NCBI GenBank assembly: GCA_015709595.1
Contig: CP054178.1
Span: forward strand, 1,488,001 to 1,552,000
Length of the DNA stretch: 64,000 nt
Reading direction: 5' to 3'
Origin: Phycisphaeraceae bacterium
GTDB taxonomy: Bacteria > Planctomycetota > Phycisphaerae > Phycisphaerales > SM1A02
A program made the position numbers and the translations under genes. The notes under the pieces were generated by a model that did no database searches, had not been told where the DNA came from, and was given only the letters and a program-made list of their open reading frames with translations. This document shows positions 46,233 to 55,531 of the stretch, piece after piece; within the stretch, counting starts at the first letter, position 1, and every line of letters begins with the position of its first letter.

Positions 46233-47044
46233 CGGTTGAACGCCTGAAACTGCTGATCACGGTCAAGACTTACCCGATCCCTTCGGCGAAGTACGATGAA
46301 CTCGTCTGCACTGCGGGTGTCACCGAGGAGGGCAGTTTCATCCGACTCTATCCGATTCGCTTCCGTGATCTGCCCTTCAGCCAGCAGTATGCGAAGTATC
46401 AGTGGATCGAAGTGGACGCCGAAAAGCACGCGGGCCGTGACAGCCGCAAGGAAAGCTACCGTCCGCGCGAAGACACGCTGAAGATTGTCGGCGAGAAGAT
46501 CGGCACGCAAAACAACTGGGCCGAACGAGCCAGGTACGCTCTCCGCAAGCGAGCACCTTCAATGGAAGCTTTGTGGGAGCAGCAGAAGCAGGATCGCACC
46601 TCACTCGGCATCATTCGCCCGCGTGAGATCTTCGATTTGGAGATCGCCGCGGACAGCGCGAACTGGAATCCTCGATTCCTGGACGCCATGAAGCAGCAAC
46701 GGCTCTGGGATGACCGTTCAGCGACACACGAGCCCCCGCGCAAGGTGCCGTGGAAATTCCACTACCACTTCCGATGCGACGATGAGCGGTGCAAGGGGAA
46801 CCACCGGATGATGATCGAGGACTGGGAAGCAGGCGCGCTCTACTGGCGATGCGTCGATGAGGGGGCGACTCCTGACAAAGCCGCACAGAAAGTGCGGCAG
46901 AAGTTTTTCGATCAGATGTGCGCACCAAAAATCGACACGCACTTCTTCGTCGGCACTGTGCTCGAACACGGCACTTGGGTGATCATTGGAGTTTTCTGGC
47001 CGGAGAAGGAAACCCTCGGCCCGCTCTTTGACGGCAACCCATGA
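46229..47044 (+). CDS. Partner of the DUF488 protein, unknown function
   Basis: 271 aa from the ATG at 46229, which overlaps the DUF488 stop. The N-terminal part has LLITVKTYPIPSAKYDELVC and GSFIRLYPIRFRDLPFSQQY, the middle is rich in charged residues, and HYHFRCDDERCKGNHRMMIE gives a Cys/His cluster that may bind zinc. The end FVGTVLEHGTWVIIGVFWPE is hydrophobic and compact. No named family is recognised with confidence. The partner order and coupling suggest a two-protein complex. Its stop overlaps a further ATG at 47041, whose frame (MTKYVFRRNDLGG) soon enters sequence antisense to murJ and may be the start of a lost third gene. Confidence 0.72.
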   Translation: MTVERLKLLITVKTYPIPSAKYDELVCTAGVTEEGSFIRLYPIRFRDLPFSQQYAKYQWIEVDAEKHAGRDSRKESYRPREDTLKIVGEKIGTQNNWAERARYALRKRAPSMEALWEQQKQDRTSLGIIRPREIFDLEIAADSANWNPRFLDAMKQQRLWDDRSATHEPPRKVPWKFHYHFRCDDERCKGNHRMMIEDWEAGALYWRCVDEGATPDKAAQKVRQKFFDQMCAPKIDTHFFVGTVLEHGTWVIIGVFWPEKETLGPLFDGNP

Positions 47045-47133
47045 CCAAGTATGTCTTCCGGCGCAACGACCTTGGCGGGAGCCCCTCGCACCTCGCCGCG
47101 CCGTTGCGTCGTCAACCTTGGAAGCACTCTGGT

Positions 47134-48711
47134 TCACGCCGCACGCCCCATCGCCCACCCCAGCTCCGCCATCCCCATCACCCGCGCCAGACCCGCCACC
47201 ACAGCCCCGCCCACACCCACGAGCACCAGCAGGTGCAGCGCCGTCACGCCCCACCCGTGCGGCCCGGCGGGAAGCAGCAGCGACACGCTCCACACCGCGC
47301 CGGCCATGACCGCCGTCGCGCCTGCCGTGCGCGCCCAACTGGTCAGCACGCAGCGGTCGATCACGTGCGCCGCGTAGCGGCGCGTCAGCCGCAGCAGGAT
47401 CAGCACCTGCACGATCGAGCAGATCGCCGTGGACCACGCCAGCCCGGCTTCCCGCAGCGGCGTGAAGATGAGCGACAGGTTGAGCGCCAGGTTCAGCCCC
47501 ACCATGCCGATCGCCACCTTGACGGGCGTCATCGAGTCGCCCCGCGCGTAGAACGCACGTGTGAGCGTGTGCGTCATCGAGTACGCCCAGATCGCCGGGG
47601 CGTAGCCCATCAGCACGAAGGCGACGCGGCGGGTGTCCTCGGCGGTGAACTGCGCCCCCTGGTAGATCACCGCGGTGAGCGGCTCGCGCACCAGCATCAG
47701 CCCCGCGCTGGCGGGCAGCCCGATGAACATCACCAGCCGCAAGCCGCGGCGCAGGATGTCGGCGAACCGCGCCGCATCGTGGTTGACGCGTGCCAGCGCG
47801 GGGAAGATCGCCGTCGCCACCGCGATGCCGAACACGCCGAGGGGAAACTCATACAGACGCTGCGCGTTGTTGACCGCGGTGAGCGCGCCTTCCTGGAGCG
47901 GAAAGTCGATGCCGAAGATCGTCGGCCCCACGGTGGTCGGGTAACTGGCGATCAGGTCGTCCAGAAACACGTTGACCTGCAGCACGCCCAGCCCGATGAA
48001 CATGGGCCATGCCTGCCCGAGCACGCGGCGCATCGACGCCATCGCCTCGCGCGCCTGCGCCCACGAGCCCACCCACCACTTCCATCGGCGCAGCGCCGCA
48101 AGCGACCAGGTCACCTGCGCCACGCCCGCGAGCAGCACCGAGATCGACACGATCATCACGTGTCCGCGCCCGCCCGTGTCGTCCGGTCGCAGCAGCGCGT
48201 AGCCCATCGCCGCGCCGACCAGGAACAGGTTGAGCACGATCGGGGCCGCGGCGGTCGGCCCGAACCGGCCATGCACCTGCAGCATGGCGCCCATGATCGC
48301 CACCAGGCACACCAGCGGCATGTAGGGCAGCATGACCATCATCAGGCGCAGGGCGTCGTGTCCGTGCTCGTGGCGTGTTGACAGCGCCCACAGCAGGATC
48401 TCGCCGACGATCGTCACGCCGCCCAGCGCCAGCGCCATGCCGCCGATGGTGAGCGTCGCCAGGCGTCGGGCCATGGCGGGGTCATCACGATCCAGCCGCG
48501 TGTACTCGGGCAGAAAGGCCGCGGAGAGCGCGCCTTCGCCGAACAGCCGCCGGAACAGGTTGGGCACCATGAAGGCGAACCAGAAGGCGTCCATGATGGC
48601 GCTGATGCCGAACAGCCGCGCCAGCGCCGCGTCGCGGGCCAGACCCGTCACGCGGCTGACGAGCGTCAGCAGGGTCACGGTTCTCGCGTTGGTCTCGAAG
48701 CGGTCGGACAT
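47134..48711 (-). CDS. murJ: Lipid II flippase MurJ
   Basis: 525 aa with about fourteen hydrophobic segments. Moves the peptidoglycan precursor lipid II across the inner membrane. The N-terminus has TLLTLVSRVTGLARDAALAR and ALSAAFLPEYTRL, typical of MurJ/MviN; later segments such as LYEFPLGVFGIAVATAIFPAL and RAFYARGDSMTPVK also fit. It starts at the ATG 48711. It converges with the DUF488 module. Confidence 0.94.
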   Translation of the reverse strand: MSDRFETNARTVTLLTLVSRVTGLARDAALARLFGISAIMDAFWFAFMVPNLFRRLFGEGALSAAFLPEYTRLDRDDPAMARRLATLTIGGMALALGGVTIVGEILLWALSTRHEHGHDALRLMMVMLPYMPLVCLVAIMGAMLQVHGRFGPTAAAPIVLNLFLVGAAMGYALLRPDDTGGRGHVMIVSISVLLAGVAQVTWSLAALRRWKWWVGSWAQAREAMASMRRVLGQAWPMFIGLGVLQVNVFLDDLIASYPTTVGPTIFGIDFPLQEGALTAVNNAQRLYEFPLGVFGIAVATAIFPALARVNHDAARFADILRRGLRLVMFIGLPASAGLMLVREPLTAVIYQGAQFTAEDTRRVAFVLMGYAPAIWAYSMTHTLTRAFYARGDSMTPVKVAIGMVGLNLALNLSLIFTPLREAGLAWSTAICSIVQVLILLRLTRRYAAHVIDRCVLTSWARTAGATAVMAGAVWSVSLLLPAGPHGWGVTALHLLVLVGVGGAVVAGLARVMGMAELGWAMGRAA

Positions 48712-48787
48712 GGGGGAAGGAGGGCATCAGGCGGTCGAGCGTGGCACGTGAGGTCGTTTCATTCGCCTGGAGCGAAGATCCCGTGTG

Positions 48788-50023
48788 TCATTCAGTGGTC
48801 GAGTGAGAGTGCGGGGCATTGCTTTCCACCGCGGCGAAGACCGTGCCGCATTCACCGCAGGCGCCCAGTCCGCCCTGCGTGGGCGTGGCGCGCAGGTCGT
48901 GGCCGCAGGTGATGCACGTCACGCCCTGCTGGTCGAACCGTCGGGCCAGGCGCACACGGTAGCCGTGCGCCACCAGCGCTGCGGCGCCCAGCAGGATCAC
49001 CGCGTCCATGGTCATGGTGAAGTCGCGCGGCAGCCGCGTGAAGAACGTCGCCGCCGACCGACCCGCGGCGCCGAGAAATCCTGAACGCGCCAGCAGGTAG
49101 GCCAGCGCCACGCCCCCATAGATCGCCAACACCAGGATGACCCCGTTGAACAGCGGACGGAGCACGAGCCGCCGAATGGCCGCGGCGTCCATCGACGGCG
49201 GCGGTTGCCAGACGATGACGTGCATGCTCGCCGCACAGCGGGGACAGACGACCACGCCGCGTGAATCCTGTTCGCTTGCAGAGCACGGGTATCCGCACGC
49301 CGGACATCGCCTGGAGGCACGGGCCTCCTTCGACACCTCGCGCCAGATGACCATCCAGACCCACATCAGCCCGCCCAAGAGCAGGGCCTGCGCCGCGCCG
49401 TAGATGATCGCCGGCACGGGGTAGGGCAACGCCGCGACCACCTGGGGCCAGTGGCGCACCAGCCCGTACATGGTGAGCACCACCGTAGCGGTCAGCGCCG
49501 CCCAGGCGATGAAACTCCGCCGCGTTGAGATCGTCGAGAACACGTCTCCCGCGAGCAGGGCATTGAGCCGCAGCCGCGCGCGGTTGAGCGGGCCGCCAAT
49601 GGGGCGCAGCGCCGCCGCCCATGCCGCCGCCACCGCCACCCCGCCCATGCTGGCGGCCAGGTCAGTCCAGGTGAACGTCCGCCTCAGCACGGGCAGCGAC
49701 TGCGTCCACTCATCCATCGCCGCCCACGTCAGCCCGGTCACCAGCAACCATCCCGGCGAGCGAATCCATCGCGTCATCCACAGAAACCCCGCCAGCAGCG
49801 CGAAGGCGTACATGTGAACAAACTTGTCGGGCGGCGGCTCGCCCGGGCGGCCGATGTCCAGCGCGGGCCAGTGCGTCATTGTGGTGAGCGACAGGGCGTA
49901 CAGCACGAACGCCACGCGCCACCAGAAGGCGTGCCGATGCGTCACGTCATCCGGCGCGGCCGGTTCGACCGCGGCCCCGCGCGGCGACTGCTCCGCTGGC
50001 GCTCGGTTGCGCGGGGTGGTCAC
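48788..50023 (-). CDS. VanZ-like membrane protein with two zinc-ribbon segments
   Basis: 411 aa. The first ~130 residues form a VanZ-like domain (DKFVHMYAFALLAGFLW and DEWTQSLPVLRRTFTWTDLA). Four or more membrane helices follow. Two zinc ribbons are visible: RRCPACGYPCSASEQ... CPRC at about 240-270 and CITCGHDLRATPTQGG... CGEC near the C-terminus. The second resembles the planctomycete ribbon CxxCGYxLRGLxxxxxCPEC of 52978-53934. The start is a GTG at 50023 that overlaps the ParA stop (GTGA). Function unknown. Confidence 0.78.
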   Translation of the reverse strand: MTTPRNRAPAEQSPRGAAVEPAAPDDVTHRHAFWWRVAFVLYALSLTTMTHWPALDIGRPGEPPPDKFVHMYAFALLAGFLWMTRWIRSPGWLLVTGLTWAAMDEWTQSLPVLRRTFTWTDLAASMGGVAVAAAWAAALRPIGGPLNRARLRLNALLAGDVFSTISTRRSFIAWAALTATVVLTMYGLVRHWPQVVAALPYPVPAIIYGAAQALLLGGLMWVWMVIWREVSKEARASRRCPACGYPCSASEQDSRGVVVCPRCAASMHVIVWQPPPSMDAAAIRRLVLRPLFNGVILVLAIYGGVALAYLLARSGFLGAAGRSAATFFTRLPRDFTMTMDAVILLGAAALVAHGYRVRLARRFDQQGVTCITCGHDLRATPTQGGLGACGECGTVFAAVESNAPHSHSTTE

Positions 50024-51153
50024 GCCGCCTCGTTGGTGTGATTCGATCGATGTTCATCCGCCCCGGAGTCCGACGCAACGGCGCCCGGTTCCGGCGAAAG
50101 CGCGGCGACCGCGTCATCCAGTTCGATGGCGATTGATCCGTCCGTCGGCCCCAGCGCCTCGATGGCCTCGATGGCTTCCACGACTTCCAGCGCGTCCGGC
50201 TTCAGCTCGATCGCCGCGTCCGCGCCCGGCGTCGACTCGTCAGCCAGCGGCACGTTGAGATCATCGTCGTCCGCCGTCGTCGGCTGGATCGTCGCCGGCG
50301 GCGCGACGGGGGTTCTCGCCTCGATCGACACCCCCCACGACGCCGCCACGCGCTCGGCGAGCAGCCGGTAGTCGATGGCGCCGGCGCACCACGGCGCGTA
50401 GTCGAAGATGGTCTGCCCGAAACTCGGCGCCTCGGCCAGCTTGATGTTGCGGCGAATGGCCGGCTCCAGGACGCGGCAGTCGCGCCAGGGCACGTCCTGG
50501 CCGCGGGCCTGCTCGAAGAAGTTCTCCAGATCCGCCACGATCTCGCGCGAAAGCGTGGTATTGGCCTCGTGGGCGCAGAGCACGATGCCGCTCACCCGCA
50601 GGTCGGGATTGACGTTCTCACACACCAGCCCGACCGTCTCCAGCAGTTTGCCCACGCCCTGCAGGGGCAGGAAGTGGGCCTGCATGGGCACCAGCACCTC
50701 GCGGGCCACCGCCAGCGCGTTGAGCGTGAGCAGCCCCAGCGAGGGCGGACAGTCGAACATCACCACGTCGTACCGATCCAGCACGTGACGAAGCTTGTTG
50801 CCCAGCACGAACTCGCGCCCCGGGCGGGTGGAGAGCTCCAGCTCCGCGCCCGCCAGATCCGTTTCGGCGGGCAGCACGTCCAGGTTCTCACGCACGCGCA
50901 CGATCACGTCATTGGCCTTGACGGGCGGCTCGACGAGCAGGTCGTACACCGTCGGGCGCTCCGACGGCTCGATGCCCAGGTGCAGCGTGAGATGCGCCTG
51001 CGGGTCGAGATCGACCAGCAGCACGCGCAGCCCGAGTTCCGCAAACGCCGCGCCGAGGTTCACCGTGGTGGTGGTCTTGCCGACCCCGCCCTTCTGGTTC
51101 ATCAGGGCGATGCGGCGCGGGCCGTCCGTCCGGTCGTGTGACGTGGGTCTCAT
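50020..51153 (-). CDS. ParA/Soj-type ATPase with acidic C-terminal tail
   Basis: 377 aa. The deviant Walker A is MNQKGGVGKTTTTVNLGAAF, followed by LVDLDPQAHLTLHLGI, and FDCPPSLGLLTLNAL is the Walker B region. This is the chromosome-partition or MinD-like family that moves cargo on nucleoid or membrane. The last ~110 residues are acidic and low complexity (VEAIEAIEALGPTDGS) and are additional to the family. No ParB gene and no parS-like cluster were found in this window, so a cargo other than the origin is possible. Confidence 0.85.
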   Translation of the reverse strand: MRPTSHDRTDGPRRIALMNQKGGVGKTTTTVNLGAAFAELGLRVLLVDLDPQAHLTLHLGIEPSERPTVYDLLVEPPVKANDVIVRVRENLDVLPAETDLAGAELELSTRPGREFVLGNKLRHVLDRYDVVMFDCPPSLGLLTLNALAVAREVLVPMQAHFLPLQGVGKLLETVGLVCENVNPDLRVSGIVLCAHEANTTLSREIVADLENFFEQARGQDVPWRDCRVLEPAIRRNIKLAEAPSFGQTIFDYAPWCAGAIDYRLLAERVAASWGVSIEARTPVAPPATIQPTTADDDDLNVPLADESTPGADAAIELKPDALEVVEAIEAIEALGPTDGSIAIELDDAVAALSPEPGAVASDSGADEHRSNHTNEAA

Positions 51154-51220
51154 GCGGGTTCTATCGGCAGATTCCGCGCGTTTCGATGGCGAAACGGGCG
51201 CGCCGTCCGGCCGCCCCGAC

Positions 51221-52837
51221 TCACCGCTCCACGGTGGTGAGCAGGTCGATCCGACGGGGCTGAATGACCATCAGCCGCAGACCGCCGTCGTAGGACTTGT
51301 CGCCCACGATGCCGACCAGCTGATCGATCATGCCCACGTAGTCGAACCGTCCGTCCGGCTGCAGGTAGGCGATGGTCCGCCCGGACGCGGGGTCGGTCAG
51401 CCGCAGCAGCCGGGGCAGCCGCGAGCCATCGTAAATGAGCGACGCGGCGACGCGGCCCACCGCGGTGTAGTCCGCCGCCAGATCGAAGGCCAGGCGGGCG
51501 GCCTTGGCGTCCTCTGACGTCATCTGCGCGCGGGCGCGGACCCGGTCGAGGTTGAGAATCTGCTGCTGAATCTCCAGCCGCGCATCGAGCAGCTCCACCT
51601 TCGCCCTGGCGATCGCCTTGTGACGATCCGAGGCCTCAGGCGACTCGATGATGGCGAGATACCGCTGCCGGAGCGGCTCGATCTCCGCCTCGCGGATGGG
51701 GGCCTTCTTCATGGCCTCGTAAGCGGCCTCCACGTCGTCGAATGTGACCTGAGCGATCGTCTTGGCCGGCGGCTGGGGCGCGGCGGGTTTCGACGCCTCC
51801 TCCGGCCTGGCCAGCGGATCGTTGGCCACGGGCGGGGTCGCCGCGCCGCTTCCAGCGCCGGTCGCTCCGTCGTCGGCCTGACCGTCCGTGTTCGTGCCGG
51901 TCGCGGGGGGTTCCGCGGGCCTGGCGTCCGTCGGCTTGTCTGATGCGGCGCCGGCGGGCGGGTTGCTGGTGGTCGAGGTGGATTGCGACGCGCCGCCGCC
52001 CGCGGGGATGGTGAGCGTGATGCTCTGCTGGTTGGGCTTGACGGCCGTCGGTTCCGCGTTGCCTGGTGCTCCGCTCCCTGCCGGGTTGGGCTGGGACGAC
52101 GCGCCGCCAGCCGGGGGCGTGCTGGTCGTCGTGCCGCCCGCGGGTGGATTGGCGGCGGGACGACCGCCGGCGGGCTGATTCGCGGGCGTCGTCGGCGTCG
52201 CGGGATTCGCGGGCGTCGTCGGCGTCGCGGGATTCGCGGGATTCGCCGCGGGGGCGGTTTCGCGCGCCACGCGCTCCTTCCACGCGGCCACATCCTCCGC
52301 CGTCGCCTTGCGCAGATATGCCGTCGAAATCCAGCCCGAGGCGCTCTCGGGCATGGCGATCTTGAGGAACGTTCCCTGGTCGCCCGTCGCCGTGCCCAGC
52401 ACGCGGACGCGCGTTTCCGGCTCCAGCCGGACCAGCCACTTCCAGCTGGAGTCGGGCGAACCCTCGCGGAGCAGGTTGGGAGCGATCACCTCGACGGTGC
52501 CCAGCGTCAGTCCGCTGGCGCCGTCGGCGCTCACTCGCACCTCGTCGGCCTTCACGTAGGCGTAGAAGCTTCGGAAGGCGTGACCCTCGGTGCGGATGCG
52601 CGCCCAGCCGAAGCGCTCGCCCATCACCGTGACCACGTCGCCCTTGTGAATCTTGCCGAAGGGATAGTACGTGTCGCCCGCGCCGGAGCGCACGTTGAGA
52701 TCATCGCCCGTGACCACCGCCTGGTACGCGGACGCCTCGCCATCCTGACCGCGGGCGGCGAGGGGCGTGCTCGCGCACAGCAACGCGGACAGCAGCACAC
52801 TCAGGGCACGTCGATGCGGCACGCGTGTCGTGAACAT
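51221..52837 (-). CDS. Secreted SH3-domain protein with a Pro/Ala-rich linker
   Basis: 538 aa with a signal peptide ending LAARGQ. Residues ~38-100 form a bacterial SH3 domain (VVTGDDLNVRSGAGDTYYPF), a second SH3-like unit is at ~110-180 (EPETRVRVLGTATGDQGTFL), then comes a low-complexity linker of NPATPTTPA and PAGG repeats to ~370. A C-terminal helical domain (FDDVEAAYEAMKKAPIREAE) is at ~385-530. Bacterial SH3 domains often bind peptidoglycan, so a cell-wall role is inferred. The linker includes a 27-bp duplication at 52181-52234. Confidence 0.82.
   Translation of the reverse strand: MFTTRVPHRRALSVLLSALLCASTPLAARGQDGEASAYQAVVTGDDLNVRSGAGDTYYPFGKIHKGDVVTVMGERFGWARIRTEGHAFRSFYAYVKADEVRVSADGASGLTLGTVEVIAPNLLREGSPDSSWKWLVRLEPETRVRVLGTATGDQGTFLKIAMPESASGWISTAYLRKATAEDVAAWKERVARETAPAANPANPATPTTPANPATPTTPANQPAGGRPAANPPAGGTTTSTPPAGGASSQPNPAGSGAPGNAEPTAVKPNQQSITLTIPAGGGASQSTSTTSNPPAGAASDKPTDARPAEPPATGTNTDGQADDGATGAGSGAATPPVANDPLARPEEASKPAAPQPPAKTIAQVTFDDVEAAYEAMKKAPIREAEIEPLRQRYLAIIESPEASDRHKAIARAKVELLDARLEIQQQILNLDRVRARAQMTSEDAKAARLAFDLAADYTAVGRVAASLIYDGSRLPRLLRLTDPASGRTIAYLQPDGRFDYVGMIDQLVGIVGDKSYDGGLRLMVIQPRRIDLLTTVER
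52181..52234. repeat. 27-bp tandem duplication within the SH3-protein gene
   Basis: Two perfect 27-bp units beginning CGCGGGCGTCGTCGGCGTCG, with a further nine bases of a third. Each unit adds nine residues (PATPTTPAN) to the linker. The frame is kept, as 27 is divisible by three. Confidence 0.8.
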
Positions 52838-52977
52838 GGCAAGGACTCCTTTCCTGCGCGACGACCGATGAAAAGATGGTGCGTCAGTGTAGCACGTTAC
52901 CCGGTGGGAATGGAAGAGGATGCAGTTGACAGCCGATGCACGCGCCCCCGGGTCCGGGACGTATCATGCACGCGGCC

Positions 52978-53934
52978 ATGCGCTCTCCCCTGCCCGGCTC
53001 GATTCTCGCCTCAGCCGCGCTGTCCCGATCGGGTCGGGGACGCACTGTCGAGGGCGATTTTCCCTGCCGCTCCTGCGGGTACAACCTGCGCGGTCTGCCT
53101 TACGGAAGCCGCTGCCCGGAGTGCGGGCTTCCCATGCGGGAGAACGAACGCTGGACCAGCGGGAGCTTCCTGCCGCGACTGAACATCCTGCTGCCGCCCG
53201 AGCGCGGGGCGAGACGGCGGCTGGAGATCGGCTTCCTGCTCGCGGCGGCGGCCATGATCATCATGCTCGTGGTCGGCTTCATCCGCGGTCTACCGGTGCA
53301 GACGCTCGGCGCGGGGCACGCTTCGATCATCCTGACCGTCGCCAATGGTCTGTGGCTCGGAGCGGTCCTGCTTCTGACGCCACGGACGTTGACCGACTAC
53401 GGCAGGCGGTTCAAGTTCGCCCGCTGGTTCGTGCGGGGGTCTGCGGTGGCGTGGATCGTGGCCCACGGCGCCGCGCTGCTGGTGGTCTACGGCCCGACCA
53501 ACCTGCCCGGCGAGTGGGTCTTTCACGTGACGTGGTACCTTGGACGCTTCCTCGGTACGGCGGGGATGCTGGTCTTCTTCCTGATTCTGAGCGTCGCTTC
53601 GTGGGACGCCGACCGCGATGACGTGGGCCGGCGCCTGATGACGGTCTTCTGGGGCGTACTGTGCTTCGGTGCGATCATGCTGCTGGCCCCGCGCGGGCTG
53701 CTGGGCGTCTCGGCCATGGGGCCGGTCGTGGTCGGGCTGTTCGCGCCCTTCGCGCTGGCGTGGGCCATCTTCATGGGCGTGGGCGTGTGGTGCATGCTCA
53801 CGCTGCACGGCACGGTGCGCTGGGTGACGACCGGCGCCCAGGGTCTGGCCGGCCGACCCGAGCGCATCAAGTCCACGCGTGAGGAGATCGACCGGCAGGT
53901 GAAGGCGTCGATCCGCCCGTGGCCGGGGGATTGA
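52978..53934 (+). CDS. Membrane protein with N-terminal zinc ribbon
   Basis: About 318 aa from the ATG at 52978; 52936 or 52966 are possible. The N-terminal ribbon FPCRSCGYNLRGLPYGSRCP ECGLP (two parts) is widespread in planctomycetes. About six membrane segments follow (IGFLLAAAAMIIMLVVGFI, WIVAHGAALLVVYG, GTAGMLVFFLILSVASW, FWGVLCFGAIMLLA and more). The C-terminus is charged. Function unknown. Confidence 0.75.
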   Translation: MRSPLPGSILASAALSRSGRGRTVEGDFPCRSCGYNLRGLPYGSRCPECGLPMRENERWTSGSFLPRLNILLPPERGARRRLEIGFLLAAAAMIIMLVVGFIRGLPVQTLGAGHASIILTVANGLWLGAVLLLTPRTLTDYGRRFKFARWFVRGSAVAWIVAHGAALLVVYGPTNLPGEWVFHVTWYLGRFLGTAGMLVFFLILSVASWDADRDDVGRRLMTVFWGVLCFGAIMLLAPRGLLGVSAMGPVVVGLFAPFALAWAIFMGVGVWCMLTLHGTVRWVTTGAQGLAGRPERIKSTREEIDRQVKASIRPWPGD

Positions 53935-53938
53935 TGGA

Positions 53939-53985
53939 TGAAACACGAAGAGCCGCAGAGAACCACAGAGAGAGGCGGGAGAGCG
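53939..53985. repeat. Diverged relative of the GxxExxY-flanking repeat
   Basis: GAAACACGAAGAGCCGCAGA followed by GAACCACAGAGAGAG resembles the outer end of the inverted repeat at 55486 and 55982, at several mismatches. It lies next to the 3' end of the aldehyde dehydrogenase gene. Confidence 0.45.
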
Positions 53986-54008
53986 TATTCAGCGTCGTCG
54001 TCCGTATT

Positions 54009-55475
54009 TCAACATGTTCTCACGCACACGGTCTTCGCCTCGGTGAAGAACTTCAGCGCCTCCTCGCCGCCCTCGCGTCCCACGCCGCTCGCCTTGACCC
54101 CGCCGAAGGGCACGCGCAGGTCGCGCAGCAGCCAGCAGTTGATCCACACGGTGCCGCTCTCCAGCCGCGCCGCCACGCGGTGGGCCTTGCTCACATCCCG
54201 CGTCCACACGCTGGCGCTCAGGCCATACTTCGTGCCGTTGGCCATGGCGACCACCTCATCCTCCGAGTCGAAGGGGATGATCGAGACGACCGGGCCGAAG
54301 ATCTCCTCCTGATTCGTGCGGCAGGCGTGCGAAAGCCCGGCGACCACCGTCGGCTCGATGAACCACCCGCCCCGGCAGCGGTCGGACCCGGCGGGCATGA
54401 CGGCCCGGCCGCCGCACAGGATCGTGCCGCCTTCCCGGCGGGCGAGTTCGATGTACGCGAGAATCTTGTCGAAGTGGGCCTTCGAGACGATGGCGCCAAC
54501 ATCCACGTCGTCGGTGAGCGGGTCGCCGACTTTCATGGCCTTGGTGCGCTCCACGAAGTCGCGTGTGAATCGGTCGAGGATGGAGCGTTGCACGAACAGG
54601 CGCGAACCGCACAGGCAGATTTCGCCCTGGTTCATGAAGGCGGCCCGCACGCTGGTCGTCAGCGCCTCGTCATACGCGGCGTCGTCGAAGACGATGGTGG
54701 GGTTCTTGCCGCCCAGTTCGAGTGAAAGCCGCTTGAACATGGGCCCGGCGGTGCGTGCGATCCACTCGCCCGTGGCCGTGCCGCCCGTGAAGGAGAGGGT
54801 CGGCACGTCCGGGTGCGAGACGAGGGCCGCACCGGCCTTGGCGCCCAGTCCGTGGACGATGTTGAGCACGCCGGGCGGCAGGCCCGCCTCGATGGCGAGC
54901 TGCGAGAGCAGGAAGGCCGTCATGGGCGTGACTTCGCTGGGCTTGGCGACCACGGTGTTGCCCGTGGCCAGCGCCGGGGCGACCTTCCACGTGAACAGGT
55001 AGAGCGGCAGGTTCCACGGCGAGATGCACCCCGCCACGCCCCGCGGACTTCGCGTGACGTAGTTGAGGGCGCGCGAGGCCATCACGCCGCTTTCGGTGGT
55101 GTAGCAGGGCGATTCGGTGTGCAGGATTGCGCCCGCGAAGAACCGCAGGTTGCTCGCGGCGCGGGGGATGTCCACGGTCCGCGACAGGGCCAGCGGTTTG
55201 CCGTTGTCGATGGTCTCGGCGCGCGCCAGCCGCTCGAGGTTGGCGTCAATCAGGTCGGCCAGCCGGAGTATGAGCCGGGCGCGCTCGGCGGCGGGCGCGG
55301 CGCTCCACCCCGGAAAGGCGCGTTTCGCGGCCTGCACGGCGGCATCGACGTCGCGCTCGTCCGAGTCCGCAACGCGCGAGTAGACCAGCCCCGTGGCGGG
55401 CTCGGGATTGTCAAGCCACGACCCACCCGCGGGGTCCGCCAGCCGTCCGTTGATGAGGTTTTGAAGATTCAACAC
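54009..55475 (-). CDS. Aldehyde dehydrogenase, 2-aminomuconate-semialdehyde type (ALDH8-like)
   Basis: 488 aa. Oxidises 2-aminomuconate semialdehyde with NAD, after ACMSD in tryptophan breakdown. The catalytic residues are at the expected places: ELGGKNPTIVFDD (Glu) and MNQGEICLCGSRLFV (Cys). ISPWNLPLYLFTWKVAPALA and WINCWLLRDLRVPFGGVKAS closely follow ALDH8-type enzymes, which have the NQGEICLC and WINCWL/WTNCWL signatures. Substrate is inferred from these and from the kynurenine genes elsewhere in the window. 2-hydroxymuconate semialdehyde is the alternative. The IR element starts 11 bases upstream of its start codon. Confidence 0.87.
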   Translation of the reverse strand: MLNLQNLINGRLADPAGGSWLDNPEPATGLVYSRVADSDERDVDAAVQAAKRAFPGWSAAPAAERARLILRLADLIDANLERLARAETIDNGKPLALSRTVDIPRAASNLRFFAGAILHTESPCYTTESGVMASRALNYVTRSPRGVAGCISPWNLPLYLFTWKVAPALATGNTVVAKPSEVTPMTAFLLSQLAIEAGLPPGVLNIVHGLGAKAGAALVSHPDVPTLSFTGGTATGEWIARTAGPMFKRLSLELGGKNPTIVFDDAAYDEALTTSVRAAFMNQGEICLCGSRLFVQRSILDRFTRDFVERTKAMKVGDPLTDDVDVGAIVSKAHFDKILAYIELARREGGTILCGGRAVMPAGSDRCRGGWFIEPTVVAGLSHACRTNQEEIFGPVVSIIPFDSEDEVVAMANGTKYGLSASVWTRDVSKAHRVAARLESGTVWINCWLLRDLRVPFGGVKASGVGREGGEEALKFFTEAKTVCVRTC

Positions 55476-55485
55476 GAGAGGTGAT

Positions 55486-55518
55486 TTGAAACACGGAGGG
55501 CCACGGAGGGCCGCGGAG
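55486..55518 (+). repeat. 33-bp inverted repeat, left arm
   Basis: Begins TTGAAACACGGAGGGCCACG and ends GAGGGCCGCGGAG. Perfect partner of 55982-56014. It contains an internal near-repeat of ACGGAGGGCC. Confidence 0.95.
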
Positions 55519-55531
55519 GTGAAAGAAGCAG

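Noticed and set aside
47041-48381. 446-codon frame starting at the ATGA overlap of the DUF488 partner
   Set aside because: After ~30 codons it runs antisense through murJ and becomes His/Arg-rich; at most its first codons are a gene remnant.
50020-51153. Chromosomal origin region indicated by ParA
   Set aside because: No parB, parS, dnaA, dnaN or gidA-like genes nearby.
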